The translations under genes were made by a program, and so were the position numbers. This document shows, piece after piece, positions 52,644 through 63,224 of a stretch of 64,000 bases of DNA. Location of the stretch: positions 116,597,974-116,661,973 of the forward strand of contig CM059188.1 of assembly GCA_030323885.1 (NCBI GenBank), given 5' to 3'. The first letter of the stretch is position 1. Each line of letters opens with the position of its first letter. The notes under the pieces are model-generated. The model ran no database searches. It was not told the DNA's origin and saw only the letters and a program-made list of their open reading frames with translations. This DNA is from Branchipolynoe longqiensis (Eukaryota; Annelida; Polychaeta; Phyllodocida; Polynoidae).

Positions 52644-53287
52644 CTAGGGAGGGTTTGTGCCCCGACTGTACACACACGGCCGCGATTGCATGGTTGGGAT
52701 CCGTGACGTCGAATTGGGTGAAGAAGCACCACTCATTGAGGCAGGAATGGTACTGGACGATATCCGCAACTCGTTCGGCGAGGCGCTGAGTCCTTTCAAA
52801 CTTGTCGGTTTATAGCCCATTTGTGGAGTGCTCAGTCCGGCATGCGGGTCACCAGCGGTTGCAATGGTAGCACTTCCGTTCAAAGCAGCACCCGCTTCCT
52901 CTCTATTAACCCCAGACGCAGGCTCTTCCGGTTTCAACGACGCTGTCCTGATGCGCCCTCTATCGTCGTTCCCCGGCTGGCGTCCCTTCGGCGCTCCGTC
53001 AGACCCCTGGCGGTTTTTCTTGGTACTACCGCCGAGCGTGTCCCCGATATGTTCCCCTGGCTGGTTTCCCAGCTCGCAGGTCCTCTGATCGGTCCCCTGC
53101 TCCCCAGCGTTCGGCCCCGGCTTGCCGAACATCTTATTCAGCTCCTCCCTGTAACTTCCACGTTGACCTTTCACCAGGTCAAGGTCAGAAATGAGCGTGT
53201 CTCTTTTACATTTACACTCGGTGTGAATGTAGTTCAGCAACTTGAGAAACTCCTCACCGAACTCCGATATGGACACGGTCCCTTTGC
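52644..53287 (-). CDS. Terminal exon of the unrecognised gene
   Basis: Acceptor ctaccacttcag; 644 nt to TAG. Starts Gly-Lys-Gly-Thr-Val-Ser and continues with a helical segment containing Cys-Lys-Cys-Lys-Arg, then about 130 residues rich in Gly, Pro, Ser and Asn. GC-rich relative to surroundings. Phase 1 in, matching the previous exon exactly. Confidence 0.78.
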
Positions 53288-56200
53288 CTGAAGTGGTAGC
53301 AAAGTAGCAGTATTTATCGAACAGTACTCTTGTGTGTTCTTTTTTTTGGTAAATGATCATTTTAATCAGCGAATAAAGGTTGTTTTTTCAGCGCCGAGGT
53401 GCTGGTCTTCTGGCCATATCAGGCAGGCTACATTCATTCTCGTTTACAATAGTGTAAAGTCTACAAGAGTTTTTTTTTTCTTTGTTAGGCGAATGTACTC
53501 GGATTATTAGATAAAACACCTTAGATATTAGTCTATTATAAGTGAAGAAGTCATGGACTTGAAAAGTTATGCGTTTTCTAGCATGCCAGTATGTAATGGT
53601 CAAAAACAATAATGGAAACAGTAGAGGAGGTATTTTCTTTATAGAATTGGTATTCTTACACTTTGGAGAGATAGATATGAAAAAATTAAGGAAAAATGTG
53701 GAATTTTCTACAGCATACTAGACCTTTATTTTGCATAGAATATTACCTATTAGTCAATGAAATAATATAAGGAGACTCTTAGTTGAAATAAATATTCATT
53801 TTGAATGCATGTTTATATTTTTTCTATCTAATATTCCATGGTGATTAAACTGGTTCTGGACATAACTGTCGGGTCCGTTGCTTGTTAGATTATATATGTA
53901 TGTATCTATGTATGTTTATATATATATATAATAGATTAATGAGGCCTTTAGTATAGTTGAAGGATAACCTTTGTTTCACCAGGGATATAGCCGAGGCCAT
54001 AAAGACAGCAAAATGAAGTTATATCTGTCAATCTATTTTTTTAGCACATTAATTGGTTATAAGGATGCAACCATGTCTACACCACCCAGAAAGAAACATG
54101 AAATGAGCAACAATACTTGACGTCCGGTAGCTCGTAACCAATTTTGCATTATTAAAGTCTCCCGGTATAGCCCAGCCACAACAAACAAACTGCAAATGTA
54201 ATGCATGAATGACGTCACAGGTGGGATTCCCTCATCACATGACCTAATATGGTTCCCCATATACCAAGGAACACTGGGGAACCCCTTTAGGTTGCACTTG
54301 CACATTGGCCATTGTGGCACTCTCCGTCCCCATATCCAGTTACACAAACTGAAAAGGTGTGCTTGGAGAGCATTTGTTGGAGTATAATTTCAGTCGCAGC
54401 GGCTTATACTGGTTCCCTTTAACTACCTTCTTTACCATTTGTGATAAACACCGCAAGTATGTTGGTTGGATGTTCAAGACAATTGTATTCCTTTAAAAGC
54501 TGGTAGTTTACTTACCACATGTATATTTAGTTGTGCTACATGAGCCATTATGCGAATAATAACAGAATAACCGTGAGTATATAAAACATTAAATGCCATA
54601 TTACCTTCTTCCACCATGGTATCGCCCGGACTGAGGATCTGTACAGCATCTTCCAGCTATAGTAAGAGTGAGCAAATAATTTACTCAATTTTCACGCTCA
54701 TCCTTTTTAATTAAATACAGGGTCTGTGTACACATGTGAAGATATAGAATTTAAGGCTATTTCAAGACTGTTTTTGATAGAAATTCAAGAACTATTTTTC
54801 TTTGGATTTAGTCCGAAATCGCCATTCTGAATGGCGATTTCGGACTAATTTAGATCAGCGCGGATAGTTTAATAGAATTCAAGGATTTTCAAGACTAATT
54901 GTCCATGTTGCTCTGTAACATGGGTAATTCTGACGCGGAGGCGGGCTTCTGGTGGCGCCCCCTATCATATTAACTCGAACTCACAACCCTAGCGGATGCC
55001 AACCGAACTAGCCAGAACGCCTCCAGCCGCATCGATGACCGACACTTAGCACCAAGACGCCGCTCAGACAACACGAGCTGACCTCCCGACTATTTTTTCC
55101 CCCCGCCCACCCACTATCAGGGCGAGTGAAGGTTGGTTGAGTGCCTGGATTAGACCGGCTTATCTGAACGTTACGTAGACTGGTAGACTACAACATTTAG
55201 ACACTTAACTCGGCCGACAGACTTACTCTAGAGCCTCACTGACTTTTAGATATCTAACTCCTCTAAACGCTTATCGTCCGGATAGACTTACTCTAGGCCT
55301 CTTAACTCACACTAGACATTTAACTGTATAACCTTGATATTCACATTGCATAGCGCCTTCAGTCCTAGATAGGCACATGACCGCTCACTGTTGTTCCATT
55401 GATGCCACTCGATACCATTAAATGCCATGTTATAGTAGCCCGTCTTCGCGTTTTGAATTACCCAAAATAGGTTAAATTCAAGGCTTTTCAAGGCCTTGAA
55501 AGGGGGCAAACGAAGTTCAAGACTTTTCAAGACTTTCCAGGCCTCGTTCGGCCCTGTAAATCTTCCATGCGGATTTTTGGTAGAGAGTAAAGATAACAAT
55601 TAACTGGTTCCAGAAAACCAAGTGAATCAGGCGAGGGCTATTCTCATATATCAGTTTGAGTAGGCATTGGAATGGATGCTATCTGTGAGAATATATTGCT
55701 AAAACATTTAGACATTTCACAAAAAAAGGAAACACATACCATGCGTATATGAATTTGGTAATATACAATTCAATACCATTATTCTCGAATACTACTTTCA
55801 TATAAAAGAAGATTGACAAAAACACTAGAACATGGCATGTACAGTTCAATACCTTTATTCTGGAATAGTACGTCCATATAACAAATATTTGTTTAAACAT
55901 TAGAATATAATGGCTGGACATTATAAGTATACAGTATATTTCTCCGTAGTACTTAGACACTTGTTATATTGCAATAAATTTTGTTGTTGTTATCATTAAA
56001 AGACAAGCTTATGGATGACAAACTTATGTGTGATACAGTAGGCTCCTGTAATTGCCTTACCTGGTCCGCATGATGCTTAAAGACAGCAAGAAACTTGCGC
56101 AAGCTTTCTTCAGATGCTTCGTCTCGCATCACCCAATAGTTCTTCAAGATTTCTGTCAACAAATGGTTAGAGTTGCCGAGTAATGTGGGAATGACTAATA

Positions 56201-59200
56201 CTAATAATAATAGGGCTTGCCGGCTGAGATAACGATAGGTGGCGCTCGTGTACTATCAGTCTGTACTATCGGCTCACTCTGAGCCATAGTCACATTATCC
56301 TGATACTAAGCTAATCAATCCTTTCCCTATTGTAGTAATGCCGAGTACTAGGCTAGGTAGCAACAAGTATCAATTTTGTAAGTAATTGGTTTGACTCAGC
56401 CGGGATTTGTACACCTGCCCGTCCACATAGAAAGCCTGCTTCCATCAATATAACTAAAAATTGAAAATGCCTTCGGCCTAACAACAAAGTGTGTTTCTGG
56501 TAGTGCGACCAACTCTGCAAAATGTTGCCAACCATAATTCTTTTTCTGATGAAATTATATAATCTTTAAAAATAAACCACATTACACAATCACAGATACC
56601 TGGTGATAGATAGCTCCTCGCTTCAATGAAAATCTTCTGACAAATTATATGGGGTGTACCTTTTGTGTGCGTCAAATTAAATCATGTTCAAGGGATTCAT
56701 GGTTTTAAAAGAAATTATCAATTAAATCCCTACCTAGCCACCCTACTTTTTTCGCTTGACTGCAACAGTGAGATAGGATGGTTATTAAAAATATTATCTG
56801 GAGACTTACCCTCGATTCAACATTGAAGGTGTCAACAGAAAATACTGGGACTGAATGTGACCCTAGGTGTGAAGTTAGTAGCCCCCCCCCCCCACTTCAC
56901 CATTACATTGTTTCAAGAGTAATTACCCAAAATAGGTTATATTCAAGGTTTTTCAAGGCCTTGGATTGGGAGACTTTTCGAGACTTTCTAAGCCCCATAC
57001 AGACCCTGTAATTAACACCAATTAGCCACCTACCGGCTAATGGCTGACATATGAGTTTCTGGGTGTTGGCTTCAAACTCGCTGTAGCCGTCTCTGCAATA
57101 CAAAGTGAGATATACCATATTGTACCTATGAGAAACAATTTCACATTTTACTGTGTCTATCAAAGTCCCTAAAGGCCCAGTCACACCTTACCGGACTGGG
57201 GAACCGGACACTGTCCGGTGAAAGACGGCAATGTCCGGTGAAATATGGCAATGTCCAGTACATGTCCGGTACCCATCCGGCGGTGTCCGGTACAAGTTTT
57301 GAACAGGCACAAAACTTTTACCGGACACCGCTGGACTGACGTGTCCGGTATGTCCGGTACCCATCCGTATATGTCCGGTACCCATCCGTTGGTGTCCGTT
57401 TTGTCTGGTACATGTCCGGTACCCATCCGTTATGTGTCCGGTTCTCGTCTGGTACATGTACGGTACTTGTCCGGTCGCCCGGCGGCAATTGACCCAATTG
57501 GGGTACTCCACCCCTGCATTGACTTCCTCCTTCGCTGCGTATCACGCTCCATTTCGGTACATTTCGATACTTTTTGTCACCAGAGAGCACCGGACTAGAT
57601 TCTTCTTTGTCCGGTACTCAATCCGGTAAGGTGTGACAGGCGCTTAAAGCATTCCATATACAAACAGTCATTAGTTCTATATTAAAATCTCAGATATATT
57701 AACTATACACCCAGTCTAGATGTTAGATCATAAACACATCCCTTAAAAGAATGACTAAATTATTATTTTGGGGAGGTAATCTCTCTCACTCTGTCTCTGT
57801 CTCTCAGTCACACTCACACTCACACACTCTCACACACACACAAACACATTTTGGTTCGATTTATGTAATTTACAGGGCATAACTGTAGTTATGCTAATTA
57901 GCAAAATATGTGAATCCCGCTGACTGGCCAATAATGATTAATGCTAAAATCAATAGTGAGGGGTGGGGGGTGGGGGGACTGCACCAATGCACCACAGAGG
58001 AAATATAACATGTACATATTACCCTTGTATTTATACTCGTATAATGCGTTATACATCATATATATAAAACAAGACACACCTAACGAATGTACTTGGTAGA
58101 TTGGACTGAACATAAATGCTGAAAAGTGGCTAAAATGGTTTGTGGCCTAAGATTTTCGTATAGATCTCCATCTGTTGATAAGGCTTTTGTGGAATTGGTC
58201 ACTTTGCTAAACTGAAAATTTGCTCATTATTCATATAACAAAAAAAAAGAGGTTATCGTCCCGGCCCGTACCTGAAAAATCGTCTGCCACTGTTTTTTTT
58301 AACCATTAAAAAACTGTCGGCCTAGCAGCAATTCAACTTTTGCATAAATGTCTAAGTCATTTGGTTTGGCCCGGCCAGACATTTTAATCCTACGACCTAC
58401 CAGAATGGGAGGCGGATGCTCAACTAATTCGGCCATCTGGTTACGTATTATGTCTGCGTCAAAGATTAAAAGTACAAATAAAAACCGCCCACCCGACCCA
58501 GATTTTTATTTCAAAAGGACCATCACCAATTGTTTATTGGTTTGTTTTGGCCTTATAGCAACACAGTGAAGATAGATTAATGCAACTGACCGGACAGCGC
58601 CAAACAAGGCTTGGATGTACTGGTCCTGAAGGTCATACACGGCCTGGTGAAACTGCAGCTCCTCCGTCAGCACCTGCTTCTATTGAAAAAAATTCAACGT
58701 CAACTCAGTATTGGCCCACCAAATTAAGCTATGCGAATGCGACATACGAATGCAAATGCGACAAAAAATAGAACAGCATGTAAAACGCACAGTGCTGCTT
58801 CCATATGTCTGGATGGGAAACGGAATGGGAATGGGAACGGGAATACAAATGTGGCAAATGGATCACCCCATGGATCAATTGTTGCGAATGCGAGTGCTGC
58901 TTCATTTGCCATGGAATAAACAGGAACTTTGACTTTCCTTCACAAATTTGGAGCAAGAAAGACCGAAAATGGTATGCCGCTCACGCATTCGCATGCCGCA
59001 TACTACATATACACAATCTTAGCTTTATCCAACCATCAGCAATTACCGCAGACGCGACATCATATGTAGGTAAATACAGTTGCAAACGATTTACTAAATG
59101 TCGGCACGCTACATCTAGTACATTTTTAGCATGCAGACATTTAGTAAATCGTTTATTCACAATATGATATTTAAGCACCTGGGAACACACACGAAATACC

Positions 59201-62200
59201 TTATTTACTCCTATACAATTGAAAATAAATTATCAATAAACGCAAAACAATAAAATATATGTCCCGTCCTGATATGACCTTAGATGTTGCTAGGACGTAA
59301 AACAACAACAAACAAACAAACCTAATATAAGTGTCAATTCTTAGAAATGTGTAGCTAGAGTAAAGAAGATATTCCTATGTGGTAGATTGATGGCTTATAA
59401 AGCATGTGTCTTGGCTAGATTTGTTCAGAATAAGAATGTAACATATGTAGACATTTAGTCAATTACTTATTGCGCGATATCAGTCTTAGGCAGCCAACGG
59501 GCATAGATGTTGCCGATATCAAATCTCATAAGCTCGTTTCGATATCGGCAACAGTTATAGCCACCTCGTACCTAAAACCAATAAACTACAGTATTTCCAC
59601 ATAACGGAAATATCAGTGTGCCCACTAGATAAAAGATTCACCCCTACCCAGAGTAGAGCTGAATGAAAAAGCCTGTTTAATTTTGAGCAAAAACTACTTC
59701 AGTAGGAATTAACTAGGATGGGAGGGGGAGGGGGGGGGGGGGGAGTTCCAGTGTGCAGTGTTTATCTATATTGGCAGTGTAGTTTGTGGTGTTCTCTGTG
59801 GCGGAGTGGTTAGAGTGTCTGACTTTTTTCTAGGTCAGACTCCTAACCTGAAGGTCAGTGGTTCAATTCCCCATGGCCCCACCTCTGCCAATTTGGATTT
59901 CCACCGCTGTGTATAACTTACAGCGGCATCAAAGGCAAGTTGCCCTCATACCATGTCTATGTGGTGTGGGAGGTTAAAAATCCCTTGGGTCGGTAAAAGT
60001 GTAGGCTCGGGCTTTCTATCGACAACCTGTCTAATGGTGAAAACAAGTCTATTCAGACTTATCCATGATAGGCAGTATAAATCTTCAAGAAATCTTCAAA
60101 CCTTCAAGAAAAAGAAAATGGGAGAGATTTTTTTTTTTTTAAAGGTGGCGACCACAGAAAGGTTTATATTCGAATTTTAAGGTACATTAATCGACATTTT
60201 TTTATGAATTCTTGATTAAAAAATAGCATGTAAATATAAAGAAGTTTTAGAAGTGAAGAATATATTTAGCTCCTTAGGTCACTAATTTACGTGGTAATTC
60301 CATTTACCCAGCCTTCCGATACTTTTTCTAAGGGGTTGTTCAGCAGCCCTGTCTCAGAGACGGTCTCCCTGTGTGTCGTTCTACGTCCTAGCAACATCTA
60401 AGGTCATATCAGGAGAGTCTGTCCTGCGGGGAAAACTATGTACCCACCTCCAGTGATGCCATGTGGTTGGTGAGCGTGCATGATTTGAGGAGAGCCTCCA
60501 CTAGGTGGCGCCCCTCGGCAGCCTTGGAACGCGGGAAACTAGGGAGTACCTTGATGACGTCATCAGTCGTCAGGTCTTGTATACGGGGACGTTGTAGAGG
60601 AGGCTAAGGGGGAGGAGTGGGGTGACAACAAATTAACAGGATTGCTGATATAAAGCAATTTTACTGTTCTACAAATACATTTTAGTTACGGCAATCAATT
60701 TAATTATATAATTGCATGATTCAATTTAAATTGGATAATTCGGTTATACGAGCATCTACTTTAAATTATTAGGTTTGTGTGTATTCTCTTAATTTACCCC
60801 AATAGCCGAAGCCTACTTTTTGTGCTGGGGGGTGGAGGGGTGGGGCGTCGTTAAACAAACAAAGTTCTCTTAATTTGCCTTCAGCATTTATTGTAGCAGA
60901 CAAACCTATGAACCTGATCTCGCAGCTTTCAGTATTGCCGAAGCAATTTTCAGTATTATTGAATTACTGTCAGTAACACTTTTACCATGAAAAATAAACA
61001 TGGAATGTTACTGACACTATGCTGTGGTAATAGCTCAATTGAATGTTAGTGTCACAGTGCTGTAAATGTGTAATATCTCAATGGAATGTTAGTGACACAG
61101 TACTGTGGCAATAGTTAAGTGAAATGTTAATGACACAATACTGTGGTAATAGTTAAATGAAAGTTTGCCATATTTTTAGACCGACGATCTCAGAACGAAA
61201 CAAACAAATCCTTATTTCCGTATTCAGTGTTTGACCCCATAACAAACACAGAAGAATACAGAGGGTGCACAGGTCTTATACGGGTGTTCAGCTACTCAGC
61301 TGCTGGTAGCTTGTTGGCTTTGATAATTTTATTTTGAGACCAGCGATTCCGTCACGAAACAAATTTGTATTTCCTATATTCACCCCTACGCTACAGCTAC
61401 CCAGAGTAGGGGGCAATGACAACGTAGTCTATGGATACGAAAATTGCTTTACTATGGAACAGGAAGTGGAATTCCCAGTCCCAGTTCAGCAACCCTGTCT
61501 CAGAGACAATGTTGCGGGAGTAACTAGTTGGTTGCAACCCTGTCTCAGAGACATTCTTGCGGGAGTAACTAGTTGGTTGTTCAGCAGGCCTGTCTCAGAG
61601 ACATTGTTGTGGGAGTAACTAGTTGGTTGGTCAGCAGGCCTGTCTCAGAGATTGTTGCAGGAGTAACTAGTCGGTTGTTCAGCAGCCCTGTTTCAGAGAC
61701 AATGTTGCGGGAGTAACTAGTTGGTTGGTCAGCCACCCTGTCTCAGAGACAATGTTGCGGGAGTAACTAGTTGGTTGTTCAGCAGGCCTGTCTCAGAGAC
61801 AGTGTTACGGGAGTAACTAGTTGGTTGTTCAGCAGCCCTGTCTCAGAGAGTGTTGCGGGAGTAACTAGTTGGTTGGTCAGCCGCCCTGTCTCAGAGACAA
61901 TGTTGCAGGAGTAACTAGTTGGTTGTTCAGCAGCCCTGTCTCAGAGAGTGTTGCGGGAGTAACTAGTTGATTGGTCAGCAGCCCTGTTTCAGAGACAATG
62001 TTGCTGGAGTAACTAGTTGGTTGGTCAGCAGCCCTGTTTCAGAGACAATGTTGCAGGAGTAACTAGTTGGTTGGTCAGCAGCCCTGTTTCAGAGACAATG
62101 TTGCGGGAGTAACTAGTTGGTTGTTCAGCAGGCCTGTCTCAGAGACAATGTTGCAGGAGTAACTAGTTGGTTGGTCAGCCACCCTGTCTCAGAGTGTTGC

Positions 62201-62713
62201 GGGAGTAACTAGTTGGTTGTTCAGCAGCCCTGTTTCAGAGACAATGTTGCGGGAGTAACTAGTTGGTTGTTCAGTAGCCCTGTTTCAGAGACAATGTTGC
62301 GGGAGTAACTAGTTGGTTGTTCAGCAGCCCTGTTTCAGAGACAATGTTGCGGGAGTAACTAGTTGGTTGTTCAGCAGCCCTGTCTCAGAGACATTGTTGC
62401 GGGAGTAACTAGTTGGTTGTTCAGCAACCCTGTCTCAGAGGGGGTATGGGAGTAACTTAATGTTTTGGGTGCTGGCGTCGGTTCCACTTACCCAGGGTGC
62501 AGCAGGCACAAGCAGGGTTAGGTCGAGCAGGTCTTGGGTGACTGTGTTCAGCTGATTGCAGGCATCGGACACAGTCACTCCGAGACGCCGATACACAGCG
62601 GCTGGAACTTCCTTATTCACCTTCGAACTGTCATTCCGCGACACACTGTTGAGGCCTTGTTTTACAGCCACCAGCTTCTTGTAGAGCTGTGCAAGTTGGC
62701 TCTCCAGCTTACT
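52644..62713 (-). CDS. Unrecognised helical protein, last seven exons
   Basis: Exons, in transcript order: 62713–62492, 60603–60448, 58679–58591, 57092–57034, 56152–56061, 54656–54605, 53287–52644. Every junction is GT/AG and every phase agrees (0,0,2,1,0,1), giving 437 codons and a stop. The first six exons encode long amphipathic helices with heptad-like Leu spacing and few Gly/Pro, suggesting a coiled-coil or scaffold protein. The last exon adds a helical stretch, then a Gly/Pro/Ser/Asn-rich, probably disordered tail. No catalytic motif, signal peptide or membrane segment is visible. I do not recognise the family. The 5' end lies right of the window. Reality is supported by phase, donors and low stop density, not by homology. 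Confidence 0.78.
53388..54604 (-). other. Intron before the terminal exon
   Basis: AT-rich, a TA microsatellite at about 53925–53945. A segment near 54150–54420 resembles sequence near 20880–21000 (tgcttggagagcatttg(t)...ttagctggtccctttaa). No exon seen. Confidence 0.5.
54605..54656 (-). CDS. Sixth visible exon
   Basis: 52 nt; acceptor ttactatag, donor GAAG|GTAATA. Encodes Leu-Glu-Asp-Ala-Val-Gln-Ile-Leu-Ser-Pro-Gly-Asp. Phase 0 in, 1 out. Confidence 0.72.
54718..54918. mobile_element. hAT-like MITE, CAGGGTCTGT family, with a perfect hairpin
   Basis: cagggtctgtgtacacatgt at the left; gtccatgttgctctgta at the right. A 20-bp perfect inverted repeat (54808–54827 and 54829–54848, ttagtccgaaatcgccattc) sits in the centre. 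Partial relatives: 55445–55555, 56925–57012, 35202–35450. Confidence 0.65.
54920..56060 (-). other. Intron with MITE fragments
   Basis: Includes a hAT-like fragment (aaggcttttcaaggccttga, 55471–55490) and a diverged 93-bp duplication around 55740–55890 (atacaattcaatacc(a)ttatt). No exon seen. Confidence 0.5.
56061..56152 (-). CDS. Fifth visible exon
   Basis: 92 nt; acceptor tttgttgacag, donor CAG|GTAAGG. Encodes Glu-Ile-Leu-Lys-Asn-Tyr-Trp-Val-Met-Arg-Asp-Glu and a following amphipathic helix. Phase 1 in, 0 out. Confidence 0.78.
56275..56415 (-). repeat. SINE fragment
   Basis: Inverse of gtcaggataatgtgactgag-like words (cacattatcctgatactaag) plus ggctaggtagcaacaagtat and ggtttgactcagccggg. 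Confidence 0.75.
56596..56663 (-). CDS. Possible cassette exon of the unrecognised gene
   Basis: Encodes Ile-Phe-Ile-Glu-Ala-Arg-Ser-Tyr-Leu-Ser-Pro before a good donor (CCAG|GTATCTG). The nearest good acceptor (aatttgtcag) would put the previous exon's phase onto a stop. Only a poor acceptor further upstream (acaaaag) fits the frame. The neighbouring exons join perfectly without it. Confidence 0.25.
57034..57092 (-). CDS. Fourth visible exon
   Basis: 59 nt; acceptor actttgtattgcag, donor GCCG|GTAGGT. Encodes Asp-Gly-Tyr-Ser-Glu-Phe-Glu-Ala-Asn. Phase 2 in, 1 out. Confidence 0.75.
57173..57644. mobile_element. Harbinger-type MITE filled with TCCGGT motifs, intronic
   Basis: 472 bp. Left AGGCCCAGTCACACCTTACC, right (inverted) AGCGCCTGTCACACCTTACC. 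TAA on both sides (57170–57172, 57645–57647). Interior of gtccggtacccatccg variants. It lies 81 bp upstream (in transcript sense) of the acceptor of the fourth visible exon. Confidence 0.92.
57783..57850. repeat. CT/CA microsatellite
   Basis: ctctgtctct followed by cacacacaca-type repeats. Confidence 0.85.
58360..58445 (-). repeat. SINE head fragment
   Basis: Inverse tRNA-like head (attcggccatctggttacg; cctaccagaatgggaggcgg). Confidence 0.65.
58591..58679 (-). CDS. Third visible exon
   Basis: 89 nt; acceptor tttttttcaatag, donor CCG|GTCAGT. Encodes Lys-Gln-Val-Leu-Thr-Glu-Glu-Leu-Gln-Phe-His-Gln, strongly helical. Phase 0 in, 2 out. Confidence 0.78.
58721..59029. mobile_element. GCGAATGCG MITE
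   Basis: Left attaagctatgcgaatgcga (shortened end), right cacaatcttagctttat. Interior with gaatgggaatgggaacggga repeats. Begins only about 40 bp upstream (transcript sense) of the third exon's acceptor. Confidence 0.75.
59078..59152. repeat. Inverted repeat of about 18 bp
   Basis: aaacgatttactaaatgt and acatttagtaaatcgttt enclose a short loop that itself pairs partly (agcatgc/gcacgct). Confidence 0.8.
59797..60115 (+). repeat. A different tRNA-derived SINE
   Basis: Head tgtggcggagtggttagagt and B box agtggttcaattcccca, then a body (cagcggcatcaaaggcaagt, gtgggaggttaaaaatccct) unlike the major SINE. The anticodon arm is not tRNA-like, so it is not called as a tRNA gene. Confidence 0.7.
60448..60603 (-). 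CDS. Second visible exon
   Basis: 156 nt; acceptor ctcccccttag, donor GAG|GTGGGT. Encodes Asp-Leu-Thr-Thr-Asp-Asp-Val-Ile-Lys-Val-Leu-Pro and a following helix ending His-Met-Ala-Ser-Leu-Glu. Phase 0 in and out. Confidence 0.8.
60604..61480 (-). other. Intron with short repeats
   Basis: Four to five diverged copies of aatgttagtgacac.gt.ctgtg with aatagtt spacing occur at about 61010–61150. No exon seen. Confidence 0.5.
61484..62440. repeat. Minisatellite of about 19 units, roughly 50 bp each
   Basis: Unit: cagcagccctgtctcagaga then caatgttgcgggagtaacta and gttggttgtt. Units vary between about 42 and 51 bp through loss of agacaatg-type blocks. It ends 52 bp from the donor of exon 62492–62713. 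One isolated unit lies at 60335–60370 beside the next exon. Confidence 0.95.
62492..62713 (-). CDS. First visible exon of the unrecognised gene
   Basis: 222 nt; acceptor cgtcctgtag, donor TGG|GTAAGT. Encodes 74 residues, Ser-Lys-Leu-Glu-Ser-Gln-Leu then a helical region with Val-Ser-Asp-Ala-Cys-Asn-Gln-Leu. Phase 0 out; phase 0 in is assumed from the open frame. Earlier exons are off the right edge. Confidence 0.8.
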
Positions 62714-62849
62714 CTACAGGACGCAACGTTGTAATACTGAATACAGTGCATCTCCCATACTACACATAATATGCGTGTTTACAGAATTTTGGCAAGGATC
62801 AACATTTTAGACTCGAAACTTTTCACACTTTTTTTTGTGGGTATGTGTA

Positions 62850-63075
62850 CATTAATTGATTAAGCAGGATAAATTTCAATCATGAGCAATTTATCTTCCC
62901 CATTCTACTGCTCCTTACCCTATCCTAGTACATGCTGAGAATCAGGCTAGCATAAATTGTTAAATCATTGATTTGACTCAGCCAGGGTTCGAACCCAGAG
63001 GTTTGAATTCGAAAATGGTTGTGGTTAACCATTGCGCAATGCTAGCAAACTCACTAGGTTCCACAAACTGAGAGT
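62850..63075 (-). repeat. SINE variants, two types
   Basis: 62850–63005 has the ttgattaagcagg... layout of 42425–42650. 62990–63075 has a different tRNA-like head (ggttcgaacccagaggtttg; aaccattgcgcaatgctagc). Confidence 0.65.
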
Positions 63076-63224
63076 GAGGTGTTAATATTGGAGGTGGATG
63101 GGGTGGATGGGGCAGTGACACCCACTGCTACAAGAATGGGTCATGTGGGTTAGCTCTCATTGTACCTCAATCACAGTGGCGATGACAATGAATGACATGG
63201 GCGAGGTTCTATGCAGATCAATAT

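Noticed and set aside
59803..59885. Candidate tRNA gene
   Set aside because: A and B boxes are present, but the anticodon arm and acceptor stem do not pair, and a SINE body follows.
61484..62440. CRISPR-like array
   Set aside because: Units are contiguous tandem repeats without unique spacers, in an animal intron.
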